From: Thalassomonas viridans
Lineage (GTDB): Bacteria > Pseudomonadota > Gammaproteobacteria > Enterobacterales > Alteromonadaceae
Assembly (NCBI RefSeq): GCF_000948985.2
Contig: NZ_CP059733.1
Span: 620,001 to 684,000, forward strand
Direction of reading: 5' to 3'
DNA: 64,000 nt
The translations under genes and the position numbers were made by a program. How positions within the stretch are numbered: position 1 is the stretch's first letter; every line of letters starts with the position of its first letter. Positions 41,175 to 49,499 of the stretch are shown piece after piece. Under the pieces are notes generated by a model. The model searched no databases, was not told the origin of the DNA, and saw nothing but the letters and a program-made list of their open reading frames with translations.

Positions 41175-43130
41175 ATGAAACTTTATATAGCCGAAAAACC
41201 AAGCTTGGGCCGGGCGATTGCCGCCGCTTTGCCAAAACCCCATAAGAACAACTCGGGGTTTATTCAGCTGGGCAATGGCGATGTGGTCAGCTGGTGTATC
41301 GGGCATATTCTGGAGCAGGCGGAGCCGGAGTCTTATGATGAAAAATATAAGCAGTGGCGGCTGGAACATTTGCCGATTGTACCCGAGCAGTGGCAACTTA
41401 AACCTAAAACGAAAACCAGGAGCCAATTGACGGTTTTGCGCAAGCTGGTGAAGCAGGCGGATGAAATTATTCATGCCGGCGATCCCGACCGCGAAGGCCA
41501 GCTGCTGGTTGATGAGGTTATCGACTATTTAAAACTGAGCAAAACCAAAAAATCCCAGATCAAACGCTTGCTGGTCAGCGATCTCAATACCAGTGCGGTA
41601 AAACGTTCGCTGGCTGCGCTCAGGGCCAACCGCGACTTTATCCCCTTATCGGTTTCAGCCCTGGCCCGCAGCCGTGCCGACTGGTTATACGGCATTAACC
41701 TGACCCGCACCTATACCCTGCAGGGGCAAAAAGTTGGCTTTAAAGGTGTGCTTTCCGTCGGCCGGGTACAGACACCCGTGCTCGGGCTTGTGGTGCGCAG
41801 GGATGAGGAAATCGCCAATTTTGTCAGCAAGCCTTTTTATGAGGTTTATGCCGATATCCTGACGCCAGGCGGCGATCAGTTTAGCGCCAAATGGCAGCCG
41901 AGCGAGCAATGTGAGCCTTATATGGACGAACAGGGCAGGGTGCTGGTTAAGGGGCTGGCGGAAAATGTCGTGCACCGCATTAGCGGGCAGCCGGCGACGG
42001 TTACCTCTGTGGTAAAAGAAAACAAAAAGCAGTCGCCGCCTTTGCCGTATAACTTATCGGCGCTGCAAATCGATGCCGCTAAAATCTACTCCATGAATGC
42101 CAAGCTGGTGCTGGATATCTGCCAGTCGCTTTATGAAAAACATAAGCTGATCACTTACCCGAGATCTGACTGCCGCTACCTGCCCGAAGAACAGCATAAA
42201 CTGGCGCCGGCCATTATCAATATGCTCAAATCGTGCTCCCAGTACGCCCAGGCGGCGGGGGAAGCGAACCCCGGAATTAAAGGCAAAGGTTTTAACGATA
42301 AAAAAGTCGGTGCCCACCATGCGATAGTACCGACGGAAAAGTCTGCCGGAAATATCCAGTTAAATACCTTTGAGAAAAACATTTATCATTTGATTGTCCG
42401 CCAGTATCTGGCCCAGTTCTATCCTGCATACAGCTATGACCAGACTAAGGTCGAACTGAATATCGGCGGCGGTAAATTTACCGCAAGTGCGAAAATACCT
42501 GTCGTGATCGGCTGGAAAGCCCTGTGGCCGCAAAAAGGGGCGGCAAAGGCAAAAGAGGCTAACCCGGATGAGCCGGGAGAGGCGGAAAACCAGCACTTGC
42601 CTGAGCTGCATCAGGGAGAGGTATTGTTGTGCCGGCAGGGACGCCTGGCGGAAAAGATGACCAAACCGCCGCAGGCCTTTACCGATGCAAGCCTGCTGGC
42701 GGCGATGACAGGCATTAACCGCTTTGTCAGTGACAAGGGACTGAAAAAGATCCTAAAAGATACCGATGGCCTGGGAACCGAAGCCACCCGGGCAGGGATC
42801 ATCGAATTATTGTTCAAGCGGGATTTCCTCTGTCGCCAGGGTAAGCAGATCCATGCCACCGAAGTGGGCAAAGCCCTGATTGCGACCCTGCCGGAGGCGG
42901 CGACCCTGCCGGATATGACCGCCCAATGGGAAGCAAGCTTAAACGCCATCAGCGAAAAACAGGTCAGCTACCAGAGTTTTATGCAGCCTTTGACCCACAC
43001 CCTGCATCAGCTGGTTGAGCAGGCATGCCAGACCTTACCCAGGCAGCTGGAAGGGCTTAAGGTTAAATCTTCATCCGGTTTTAAAAAGAAGGGCCGCAGG
43101 CGCAGAAAGGCGGCAGCGGTTAAGACTTGA
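41175..43130 (+). CDS. topB: DNA topoisomerase III
   Basis: A 651-residue type IA topoisomerase that decatenates DNA by single-strand passage. The N-terminal TOPRIM domain shows E7 (IAEKPSLGRAIA) and DPDREGQ. The active-site tyrosine is Y328 in LITYPRSDCRYL. The C-terminus is short and basic (KKKGRRRRKAA) with no zinc fingers. It follows the RecQ-type helicase directly. RecQ and topoisomerase III act together on catenanes and recombination intermediates, so the pairing is functional. Confidence 0.95.
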   Translation: MKLYIAEKPSLGRAIAAALPKPHKNNSGFIQLGNGDVVSWCIGHILEQAEPESYDEKYKQWRLEHLPIVPEQWQLKPKTKTRSQLTVLRKLVKQADEIIHAGDPDREGQLLVDEVIDYLKLSKTKKSQIKRLLVSDLNTSAVKRSLAALRANRDFIPLSVSALARSRADWLYGINLTRTYTLQGQKVGFKGVLSVGRVQTPVLGLVVRRDEEIANFVSKPFYEVYADILTPGGDQFSAKWQPSEQCEPYMDEQGRVLVKGLAENVVHRISGQPATVTSVVKENKKQSPPLPYNLSALQIDAAKIYSMNAKLVLDICQSLYEKHKLITYPRSDCRYLPEEQHKLAPAIINMLKSCSQYAQAAGEANPGIKGKGFNDKKVGAHHAIVPTEKSAGNIQLNTFEKNIYHLIVRQYLAQFYPAYSYDQTKVELNIGGGKFTASAKIPVVIGWKALWPQKGAAKAKEANPDEPGEAENQHLPELHQGEVLLCRQGRLAEKMTKPPQAFTDASLLAAMTGINRFVSDKGLKKILKDTDGLGTEATRAGIIELLFKRDFLCRQGKQIHATEVGKALIATLPEAATLPDMTAQWEASLNAISEKQVSYQSFMQPLTHTLHQLVEQACQTLPRQLEGLKVKSSSGFKKKGRRRRKAAAVKT

Positions 43131-43218
43131 TATAGGTTGCGGATAAATGAGTTGTTGATTACAAGGAATCGTTTTATGCTTACTGCTCCTTATGTAGTTT
43201 GTTTTTTAGGTGTTGTGT

Positions 43219-43605
43219 ATGGAAACGCTGATTATTTGCGCCATGATTGCCGCGCTGTTACCTTATTTAGCCAAAGCTCCGCTGGCCTTTGCCATGAACA
43301 AGGAGGGAGGTTACGATAATAACTATCCCAGGGAGCAGCAGGCCAGGTTAACCGGTTTTGGCGCCCGCGCCTCGGCTGCCCACTACAATTCTTTTGAGTC
43401 CCTGATTATTTTTTCCCTTGCGATCGCCCTGGTATTGGCAACCGACTCGGTTGATAAAACCGTGGAACGCCTGGCAATGATTCATGTGGCGGCCAGGGTG
43501 ACCTACTGTTTGATGTATTATTTTGATCAGGACAAGTTACGCTCCCTGGTGTGGCTGGTGGGACTGGCCGCTCCCCTGGCCATGATGTGGCAGTGCTTGC
43601 CCTGA
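43219..43605 (+). CDS. MAPEG-family membrane protein
   Basis: A 128-residue integral membrane protein with about four helices. It has the bacterial MAPEG features NYPREQQARLTGFGARASAAHYN and an FE segment in helix 2. MAPEG proteins include glutathione-dependent membrane enzymes; the role of this bacterial group is unknown. ATG 43219 is chosen because TAGG lies 8 nt upstream; the frame also extends to a GTG at 43210. Confidence 0.85.
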   Translation: METLIICAMIAALLPYLAKAPLAFAMNKEGGYDNNYPREQQARLTGFGARASAAHYNSFESLIIFSLAIALVLATDSVDKTVERLAMIHVAARVTYCLMYYFDQDKLRSLVWLVGLAAPLAMMWQCLP

Positions 43606-43647
43606 TTCTCCCTGTCTTGAAACATTAGAAAATACTCGGCCGGCAGA

Positions 43648-44094
43648 TCAGGCGGACATTTCCCGGTAAATGTCGGGATTATGGATCGCCATCAGGTTCT
43701 GCGCTTGTGTTGCCGGGCTAAAGCCGAACTGTTGGTATAAACCATGGGCGTCGGCGGTGCACAGCATAAAGCGCCGGAGGTTTTGCAGCTCCGGGTGCCG
43801 CATCACTTCTGACATTAATTGTTTGCTGATGCCGAGTCCCCGGTAGGGCTCCAGCACGAAAACATCCGCCAGGTAGGCAAAGCTGGCTTTGTCTGTGATC
43901 ACCCGGGCAAAGGCGATTTGGCGTTTGCCGCTAAAAGCGCCGAAACACAGGGAGTTGTCGAGGGATTTTTTTACCCTGGCTTTAGTTATGCCTTCGGCCC
44001 AGTAAGAGCGGGTTAAATAGCCATAAATCACATCCAGCTGCATTTCATCCGCTTGGTTGCTCAAACGAACCGGCGGAGCTATTTGTTTTGTCAT
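43648..44094 (-). CDS. GNAT-family N-acetyltransferase
   Basis: A 148-residue GCN5-related acetyltransferase. The acetyl-CoA binding motif A is visible in VFVLEPYRGLGISKQLM (residues split over about 92-108), and motif B follows with the YQQFGFSPA ending. The substrate is not predictable. GGAGAG lies about 5 nt before the ATG. It is 64 bp downstream of the LysE exporter on the same strand and may be co-transcribed. Confidence 0.92.
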   Translation of the reverse strand: MTKQIAPPVRLSNQADEMQLDVIYGYLTRSYWAEGITKARVKKSLDNSLCFGAFSGKRQIAFARVITDKASFAYLADVFVLEPYRGLGISKQLMSEVMRHPELQNLRRFMLCTADAHGLYQQFGFSPATQAQNLMAIHNPDIYREMSA

Positions 44095-44158
44095 TTATCT
44101 CTCCTTAATTACTTCAGATTATTGCTTTGTCTTTTGCCTGAGCCGATGGCAGGCTTTA

Positions 44159-44779
44159 TCAAATAAACAGCAGGGCCACCGCAAGCAGGGTGAGTAAGGC
44201 TAAGACCTTGTTGAACTTGTCCCTGGCCTGTTCGGTGGACAATAACCGGCTGATCAGGGCGCCAAATAGCGTCCAGGCGCTGTTGCTCATTAATCCTACC
44301 AGATTGAATATCAGGCAGGCCTGAAGCACCGAAAGCAGGTAAAGCTCACCGGGTAAACTAAAGGCGGTAATGCAGGAGAGAACCATCATCATGGATTTAG
44401 GATTGATAAACTGTAACAGTGCGCCCTGGCGAAAACCTATCAGGTTTGCCGCGTGATTGTGCTGTTTGCGGTTACCGGAAAATGCCACTTTTACCGCCAG
44501 GTAAACCAGATAGCCGGCGCCGAGTATTTTGAGGTAAAAATACCAGTGGGGGTTTTCACTTAAGATGCCGCCTATACCTGAGCCCATAAGGATAAACAGC
44601 CCGGTAATGCCTGCCCTGATGCCGAAAATAAACGGCAGGGTTTGCCGGTAACCAAAACGGCTGCCGGATAAGGTCAGCAGACTGTTGTTAGGACCTGGGG
44701 TTGCCGTGGCAAGCAAGGTAAAGAGAAGTAGCGGGATAAGTAAGCTGCTGAGTTCCATTTGGGCTGTCATAAAATACAT
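44159..44779 (-). CDS. LysE/RhtB-family amino-acid exporter
   Basis: A 206-residue inner-membrane protein with about six helices. It has the LysE signature ATPGPNN (about residues 25-31) and the RxGFRxGxxxxINPKSMMM-type segment (FRQGALLQFINPKSMMM). It exports amino acids or related metabolites. The start could be at 44779, 44770 or 44758. It is divergent from a MocR regulator, and a long inverted repeat lies between them. Confidence 0.92.
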   Translation of the reverse strand: MYFMTAQMELSSLLIPLLLFTLLATATPGPNNSLLTLSGSRFGYRQTLPFIFGIRAGITGLFILMGSGIGGILSENPHWYFYLKILGAGYLVYLAVKVAFSGNRKQHNHAANLIGFRQGALLQFINPKSMMMVLSCITAFSLPGELYLLSVLQACLIFNLVGLMSNSAWTLFGALISRLLSTEQARDKFNKVLALLTLLAVALLFI

Positions 44780-44796
44780 CTTTATCGGCTATGATA

Positions 44797-44840
44797 ATTA
44801 AAAACACATAATTGTATGCGTACAATTATGTGTTTTTAAT
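44797..44840. promoter_or_regulatory. Perfect 20-bp inverted repeat between exporter and MocR regulator
   Basis: The arms at 44797-44816 and 44821-44840 are exact reverse complements separated by TGCG. The repeat lies in the 123-bp divergent control region, 18 bases from the exporter start and 62 from the regulator start. It is A/T-rich (ends ATTAAAAACACA). It is most likely an operator for the MocR-type regulator; a cruciform or attenuator is the alternative. Confidence 0.65.
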
Positions 44841-44902
44841 AGTTGTTGGTGTTTTTTTATGATATATAGGGGGACAAATAGATCAAGGATTTTATTGTAC
44901 CC

Positions 44903-46285
44903 ATGACAATGTGGAAGCCCGAGTTAAAAACCTCCAGCCAGGCCAAATATAAACAAGTGGCAGATGCCATAGACGAAGCCGTGGTAAGCGGCGAACTTAA
45001 AGCCGGTGAAAAACTACCGCCCCAGCGCAGGCTGGCAGATGCCCTTGGTGTGACCATAGGCACGGTCACCCGGGCTTATGCCGAGTCGGAGTGCCGCGGT
45101 ACTGTGGTGGCCAGGGTCGGCAGCGGCACCTATGTCAAGCAGGCGGAGCCGGGCCCCTATGCCGTACTTGCCCCTGATGACAGCCGTTATGATCTGCGCA
45201 GCTCCAAAGCTCCCGTTGGTCCGCAGGGGGAGTTTATGGCGCAGGCCCTAATGGATATTGCCGCTGATCGCCGGCTGCTGGCTGTTTGCCTGGACTATCA
45301 GCCGGAAACCGGTTTAAGGCAGCAGCGGGAGCAGCTGGCGGCCTGGTTAAACGGGCGTAACCTGGCCTGTAATGCCGATGAGGTATTATTCACTTATGGC
45401 GGCCAGCATGGCATTTCCCTGTCGCTGCAGGCCGTTTGCCGCAGTGGTGATACCGTTTTATGTGAAGGTTTGTCGTTTCCCGGCATTGCCCTGGCCTGCC
45501 AGGAGCAGCAGCTTAAATGTCACGGGCTGGCAATGGATGAACAGGGAGTGATCCCGCAAGCTTTAATGTCAGCATGCCAGCAATACAATCCCAGGGTTTT
45601 GTACCTGACTTCACAGGTGCAAAATCCCAGTTGTGTGCAAATGCCTTTATCGAGAAAACTGGAGCTCCTTGCCATTTGCCGGCAATACCAGGTGCTGATT
45701 CTGGATGATGACGTCCAGTTCTTACCGGAAAGTGAAAAAGTCAGCAGTTTTTATTTGCTGGCTCCCGAGCAGACCATTTATATTTCCAGCTTTTCCAAAA
45801 GCTTCTCCGGCGGGCTACGCCTGGGTTACCTGGTGGCGCGGGGCAAACTCAGGGAAAGCTTAAGAAAAAGCTTACGAGCCAGTTGCTGGACCATACCGCC
45901 TGTGATGGTGGAGCTGGTGTGCCGCTGGCTGGTTTCAGGAAAACTGGCGGAGCAGGAGGTCTGGCTCACCCGGGAAATGCTGGCCCGGCACCGTATCTTG
46001 CAGCAGGAGCTTGCCGGGTATTCATATACCACCTTGCCATATGCCTTTAACGCCTGGCTGTCGCTGCCGGAACATTGGCGGGCGGTGGACTTTGTCCGTT
46101 ATGCGCAGGAAAAAGGTTTGTTATTGCGTGCGGCGGAATCTTATGCCGTAGGGCGCTTCCCGGCGCCGCAAAATATCCGCATCAGCCTGTGCGCTCCCCG
46201 CAGCCATGAGAGCTTAAGGCAGGCCCTGGGGCTGCTGAAGCAGTGCCTGGAAGAAACGCCGGCCAGCGACGAGCTGGTGATGTAG
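44903..46285 (+). CDS. MocR-type GntR/aminotransferase regulator
   Basis: A 460-residue regulator with an N-terminal GntR winged helix (about 11-75, LPPQRRLADALGVTIGTVTRAY-like, seen in two parts) fused to a fold-type I aminotransferase domain. The PLP lysine is K299 in SSFSKSFSGG. Proteins of this class sense amino-acid-type effectors through PLP. The divergent LysE exporter is the probable target. No clear Shine-Dalgarno precedes ATG 44903. Confidence 0.92.
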   Translation: MTMWKPELKTSSQAKYKQVADAIDEAVVSGELKAGEKLPPQRRLADALGVTIGTVTRAYAESECRGTVVARVGSGTYVKQAEPGPYAVLAPDDSRYDLRSSKAPVGPQGEFMAQALMDIAADRRLLAVCLDYQPETGLRQQREQLAAWLNGRNLACNADEVLFTYGGQHGISLSLQAVCRSGDTVLCEGLSFPGIALACQEQQLKCHGLAMDEQGVIPQALMSACQQYNPRVLYLTSQVQNPSCVQMPLSRKLELLAICRQYQVLILDDDVQFLPESEKVSSFYLLAPEQTIYISSFSKSFSGGLRLGYLVARGKLRESLRKSLRASCWTIPPVMVELVCRWLVSGKLAEQEVWLTREMLARHRILQQELAGYSYTTLPYAFNAWLSLPEHWRAVDFVRYAQEKGLLLRAAESYAVGRFPAPQNIRISLCAPRSHESLRQALGLLKQCLEETPASDELVM

Positions 46286-46413
46286 GGAAATACCGGGCCT
46301 GTTGCCGAGGCTCTTCAGTTAAAATTTCCAACAAGTTCAATCTTTTGACATTTTTTCCTGGCATATTATCTGCATAAAGGGGGCAAGTGACTGTTTTAAC
46401 TATGGAGAGAGAC

Positions 46414-47313
46414 ATGAAATTTAAAATGACAGGTCTGGCTTTATTGGTGTCTTTATCGGTAACTGCCGCAGAAACATCAATTGAAGAATACATTGGCAAG
46501 ATTGCCAATATTTATATTGGTAAATCGGAAAGCGTCAAAGTAGGCATAGTTGCAGAAGAAGATAAATACCTGGAATGCCAGGAAGGTAACTGGCCCCTGA
46601 AGTTTCAGCTGGGGCAGGTGTACTCGGACAGCTGGCTGGATCTATTATCTACCGTTAACCGTACCCAGGAAACCGTGCGTGTCGGTTATACCCCGGACAG
46701 TGAAAGCAGCTGTGATATTGAATATCTGGCCCTGGTACAGGGGGACGGTATTTCAGGGGTAGATCCCGATGACGGCAGCGCTTCCCTGTTGCGTACCGGT
46801 GATTACGGCAATATTGCTTTAATAGGCACCAACGGTCTGACGGAAAGCAGTTATTCAGTCAGTGACTTTTATAATAACGATGCCGGCGCCGGGGCTTTTG
46901 ACGGTTTCACCTACAGGGAGCAAATCAATGACCACGAAGGCGTGGCTAAAATTGGCCGCGGTTTCTGGATGGTGAAAAAAGCGGTCAATACCGATCATGA
47001 TCCCGATTATGTCGAGCCGGAGTACTGGCTGCAGGTAGACTTTGCCGGCCTGGTGAAAATTACCGGCTTCAGGGTAGTGCTCAACGACCAGTCGCGCGAA
47101 CTGGGGCGCGGGCCGGAAAAAGTGGTGTTGCAGGTATCCAGCGACGGCGAAACTTTTGTTGATCATGAGTCTTACCTGTTGTCCCAGGTGTCGGATCAAA
47201 TCGCTACCTTAAATACCGCGGTTACCGCACGTATCGCCAGGCTGAAGGTGGTCACCAACCACGGTGATAGCTACATCGAAATTGATGAATTTGAGCTGTT
47301 CTCCGATTTATAA
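46414..47313 (+). CDS. Secreted protein with C-terminal discoidin (F5/8 type C)-like domain
   Basis: A 299-residue protein from ATG 46414 (GGAGAGAG just upstream) with a signal peptide (cleavage near VTA-AE). The N-terminal part (about 20-110) is unfamiliar and has a cysteine pair. The C-terminal 150 residues show the jelly-roll pattern of discoidin domains: YWLQVDFAGLVKITGFRVVLND, then VVLQVSSDGETF, then ARIARLKVV and EIDEFELF (each seen separately). It is likely a carbohydrate- or surface-binding protein. The gene stands alone. Confidence 0.75.
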   Translation: MKFKMTGLALLVSLSVTAAETSIEEYIGKIANIYIGKSESVKVGIVAEEDKYLECQEGNWPLKFQLGQVYSDSWLDLLSTVNRTQETVRVGYTPDSESSCDIEYLALVQGDGISGVDPDDGSASLLRTGDYGNIALIGTNGLTESSYSVSDFYNNDAGAGAFDGFTYREQINDHEGVAKIGRGFWMVKKAVNTDHDPDYVEPEYWLQVDFAGLVKITGFRVVLNDQSRELGRGPEKVVLQVSSDGETFVDHESYLLSQVSDQIATLNTAVTARIARLKVVTNHGDSYIEIDEFELFSDL

Positions 47314-47330
47314 GTTCAGCCGTTAATATG

Positions 47331-47368
47331 AAACCGCCGTCAGGAGCATCAGCCTGATGACGGTTTTG
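47331..47368. terminator. Terminator between the discoidin-like gene and the ureohydrolase gene
   Basis: An imperfect stem of about 14 bp (AAACCGCCGTCAGG with CCTGATGACGGTTT; one mismatch, one G-U) followed by TTTTGTTG, between convergent genes. Confidence 0.7.
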
Positions 47369-47380
47369 TTGTCTGCCAAT

Positions 47381-48193
47381 CTAAACACCGGCCAGCATCT
47401 TGCCGGCAATTTCTTTCACTAGCTTGGCGCTTACCTGGGCGGTCATGCCGTCAATGTCCTTATCCGGGTTGAATTCAACAATATCGGCGCCTATCAGGGG
47501 GACATTGAGCTTGTGAATCAGGTTGATGACCTCCCGGGTGGAAAAGCCTCCCGGTTCGCGATGGGACACACCCGGGGTGAAGGCGGGATCCAGGGCGTCA
47601 ATATCCAGGGACAGGTATACCGGGCCGTCAAACTCAGGCAGTTGCCCCGTCTGCCAGTGGCGCATTTCTATCATTTCCACCTTAAATTTTTGCGCCTGTT
47701 CAACCTGGTGTTGGTTTAAGGTCCTGATCCCGAGCTGTACCAGGCGGCTGCATAGTTGCTCTTCCATGATGCGGGCGAAGGGGCAGGCGTTGGACAACCT
47801 GTTGCCTTTAAAGCTGTCATACAAATCGGAATGGGCATCCAGGTGTAAGATATTCAGCTTCGGGTAATGCCGGGCATAAGCCCGCAAAATCGGATAGCTG
47901 ATGCTGTGATCCCCTCCCAAGGTTAACAGGCGTATGTTTTGTCTGAGCAGCTTATGGCAACCGGATTCTATTCCCTGCACAAAATCCTTGTTGTCCGTGA
48001 TTTCAAGATCGCCGCATTCAAGCCATTTGGGGTTATCCTTGAGGTTGACGCCATTTTCGCAGCCGCTGTTGAGGGAGCCGCTTTGCAATATCTCTCTTAT
48101 GCTTGCCGGTGCCTTTGCCGGTCCGCGGGTAAAAGATGAGTTTTCGTCATAGGGGATGCCGAGCAGGCCGACCTTAGCGGATGTTGTTGTCAT
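47381..48193 (-). CDS. Agmatinase/arginase-family ureohydrolase
   Basis: A 270-residue binuclear manganese enzyme that releases urea from a guanidino compound. Metal-binding motifs are GGDHS, LDAHSD and SLDIDALDP. ATG 48193 (GAGAGGTAA upstream) is preferred over the longer frame to 48229. Within the family it could be agmatinase, formimidoylglutamase or guanidino-acid hydrolase; agmatinase (speB) is the usual annotation but is not proven here. It is monocistronic. Confidence 0.88.
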   Translation of the reverse strand: MTTTSAKVGLLGIPYDENSSFTRGPAKAPASIREILQSGSLNSGCENGVNLKDNPKWLECGDLEITDNKDFVQGIESGCHKLLRQNIRLLTLGGDHSISYPILRAYARHYPKLNILHLDAHSDLYDSFKGNRLSNACPFARIMEEQLCSRLVQLGIRTLNQHQVEQAQKFKVEMIEMRHWQTGQLPEFDGPVYLSLDIDALDPAFTPGVSHREPGGFSTREVINLIHKLNVPLIGADIVEFNPDKDIDGMTAQVSAKLVKEIAGKMLAGV

Positions 48194-48473
48194 TATGTTA
48201 CCTCTCAGGCTGTTGCACATATTGTGCATAACTCTGTGAATAATTTGTTTTCAGCTTCAGGATAAGCTGCTGTTATCTTGTGATCAGTTGCGAATAAGGT
48301 AAAGCATTATCCGTTACTATGGTACCCTTGAAAATCCGGATTTACTGTTAAGGTAGCTAGTAAGGTAAATAATAAGCCGGTCGTTTCTGGCTAAGACTAT
48401 GATCTTACTGGATTCACGTTCAGCCCGAAAAGGGAAATATAACGGGTGGAGAAAATTATGGTTGAAATAATAT

Positions 48474-48489
48474 ACGACTGGTCTAATAT
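48474..48489. promoter_or_regulatory. Operator-like site upstream of the TetR gene
   Basis: ACGACTGGTCTAATAT, identical over 16 bases to 49444-49459 upstream of the efflux operon. It contains the GGTCTA half-site and lies about 27-42 bases before the repressor start codon, as for autoregulation. Confidence 0.7.
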
Positions 48490-48515
48490 ATCGGTATATT
48501 TCATTTTGAGAATTG

Positions 48516-49115
48516 ATGATGCCTGATAAAGATACCCGGGATATTATCCTTGAAGCCGGCCATAAAGCCATTACCGCCAAAAGCTACCATGCCTGCGGGT
48601 TAAAAGAAATTCTGGATCTGGCGGGTGTGCCTAAGGGGTCTTTTTATCATTACTTTAAATCAAAAGATGATTTTGGTCTGCAACTCATTGAAAATTCAAC
48701 CGATGGTTGGAACCAGGAGTGCCGGGGAAAGTTAACCGACAGGAGTTTCACGCCGCTGAACCGGTTAAAAAATTATTTTAACGACAAAATCACCTATTTT
48801 CTCGAACACGGCTTGTCCTGCGAATGCGCCTTGCCGAAAATGGTGCTGGAAACCTCACAGTTAAATGAAGTAATGCGCGGTGCAATCAAGTATTCGTTTG
48901 ATTCCATGGCAAGTGTGCTGGCGCAAACCATCAGGGAAGCCCAGATAGCCGATGAAATAGCCTGTAAAGACGATGCCGATATGCTGGCCAACATGATCAA
49001 CAGTGCGCTTCAGGGCATTATTATCCGGGTGCAGATCGACCAGAGCATAGTACCGTTGGAGCAATTTGTCGCCCTGATTTTCAAAAATATCCTGCAAGAA
49101 AAATCTTCAAGCTAA
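48516..49115 (+). CDS. TetR-family repressor (NemR/AcrR-like)
   Basis: A 199-residue regulator from ATG 48516 (48519 is also possible). It has an N-terminal HTH (about 10-50, LKEILDLAGVPKGSFYHYFKSK-like, seen in two parts) and a C-terminal ligand domain with cysteines (CECALPKM, CKDDAD). It lies upstream of an RND efflux operon on the same strand. GGTCTA-type sites precede both it and the operon, so it should repress both. NemR-type proteins recognise TAGACC...GGTCTA and respond to electrophiles through cysteines; the response here is inference. Confidence 0.9.
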   Translation: MMPDKDTRDIILEAGHKAITAKSYHACGLKEILDLAGVPKGSFYHYFKSKDDFGLQLIENSTDGWNQECRGKLTDRSFTPLNRLKNYFNDKITYFLEHGLSCECALPKMVLETSQLNEVMRGAIKYSFDSMASVLAQTIREAQIADEIACKDDADMLANMINSALQGIIIRVQIDQSIVPLEQFVALIFKNILQEKSSS

Positions 49116-49319
49116 GGGGCTGCCGGCCCGGCCAGGGCTGTTATGCCCCATAGCGTTATATAAGCCTGCAATTGCGGGCTAGGCCTGTGTTGGTATCACT
49201 GGTTTTCTATTTTCCCTGCGTACTTTAGTGCTGGTGCACGCCCGTGTCAGCAGGCTTTTCTATGCTGCCGGCAAGCTTTTGTGATCGTCCGAATGTTTTT
49301 TTCTGCTTTTACTTTGCTC

Positions 49320-49335
49320 TAGACCATATGGTCTA
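49320..49335. promoter_or_regulatory. Palindromic TetR/NemR-type operator
   Basis: TAGACCATATGGTCTA, a perfect 16-bp palindrome matching the TAGACC-N4-GGTCTA pattern of NemR-type operators, 180 bases before the adaptor gene. Confidence 0.75.
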
Positions 49336-49440
49336 AAATTTTTGCTTTTATTTTTGTTTTATATATCAGTGTTTTGACTCTCGTTGTGGCGAATTAACCC
49401 GCAAAATAACTTGATCTATTTTCATTTGACACTAGAATGC

Positions 49441-49455
49441 TAGACGACTGGTCTA
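49441..49455. promoter_or_regulatory. Operator overlapping the start of efflux operon transcription
   Basis: TAGACGACTGGTCTA with flanking ATAT. It shares 16 bases with the site before the repressor gene. It lies just after the TAGAAT -10-like box, so occupancy would block transcription. Confidence 0.7.
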
Positions 49456-49499
49456 ATATTGGCTTGGGTTATTAAAGTTTTGGCTGAGGGTAGCGGGAA

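Larger units (their letters stand above)
49116..49499 (+). other. Intergenic control region of the RND efflux operon
   Basis: A 384-base gap that holds two repressor-site candidates (49320-49335 and 49441-49455) and a possible promoter (TTGATC 49411-49416, 16-bp spacer, TAGAAT 49433-49438). No gene is seen. Confidence 0.6.
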
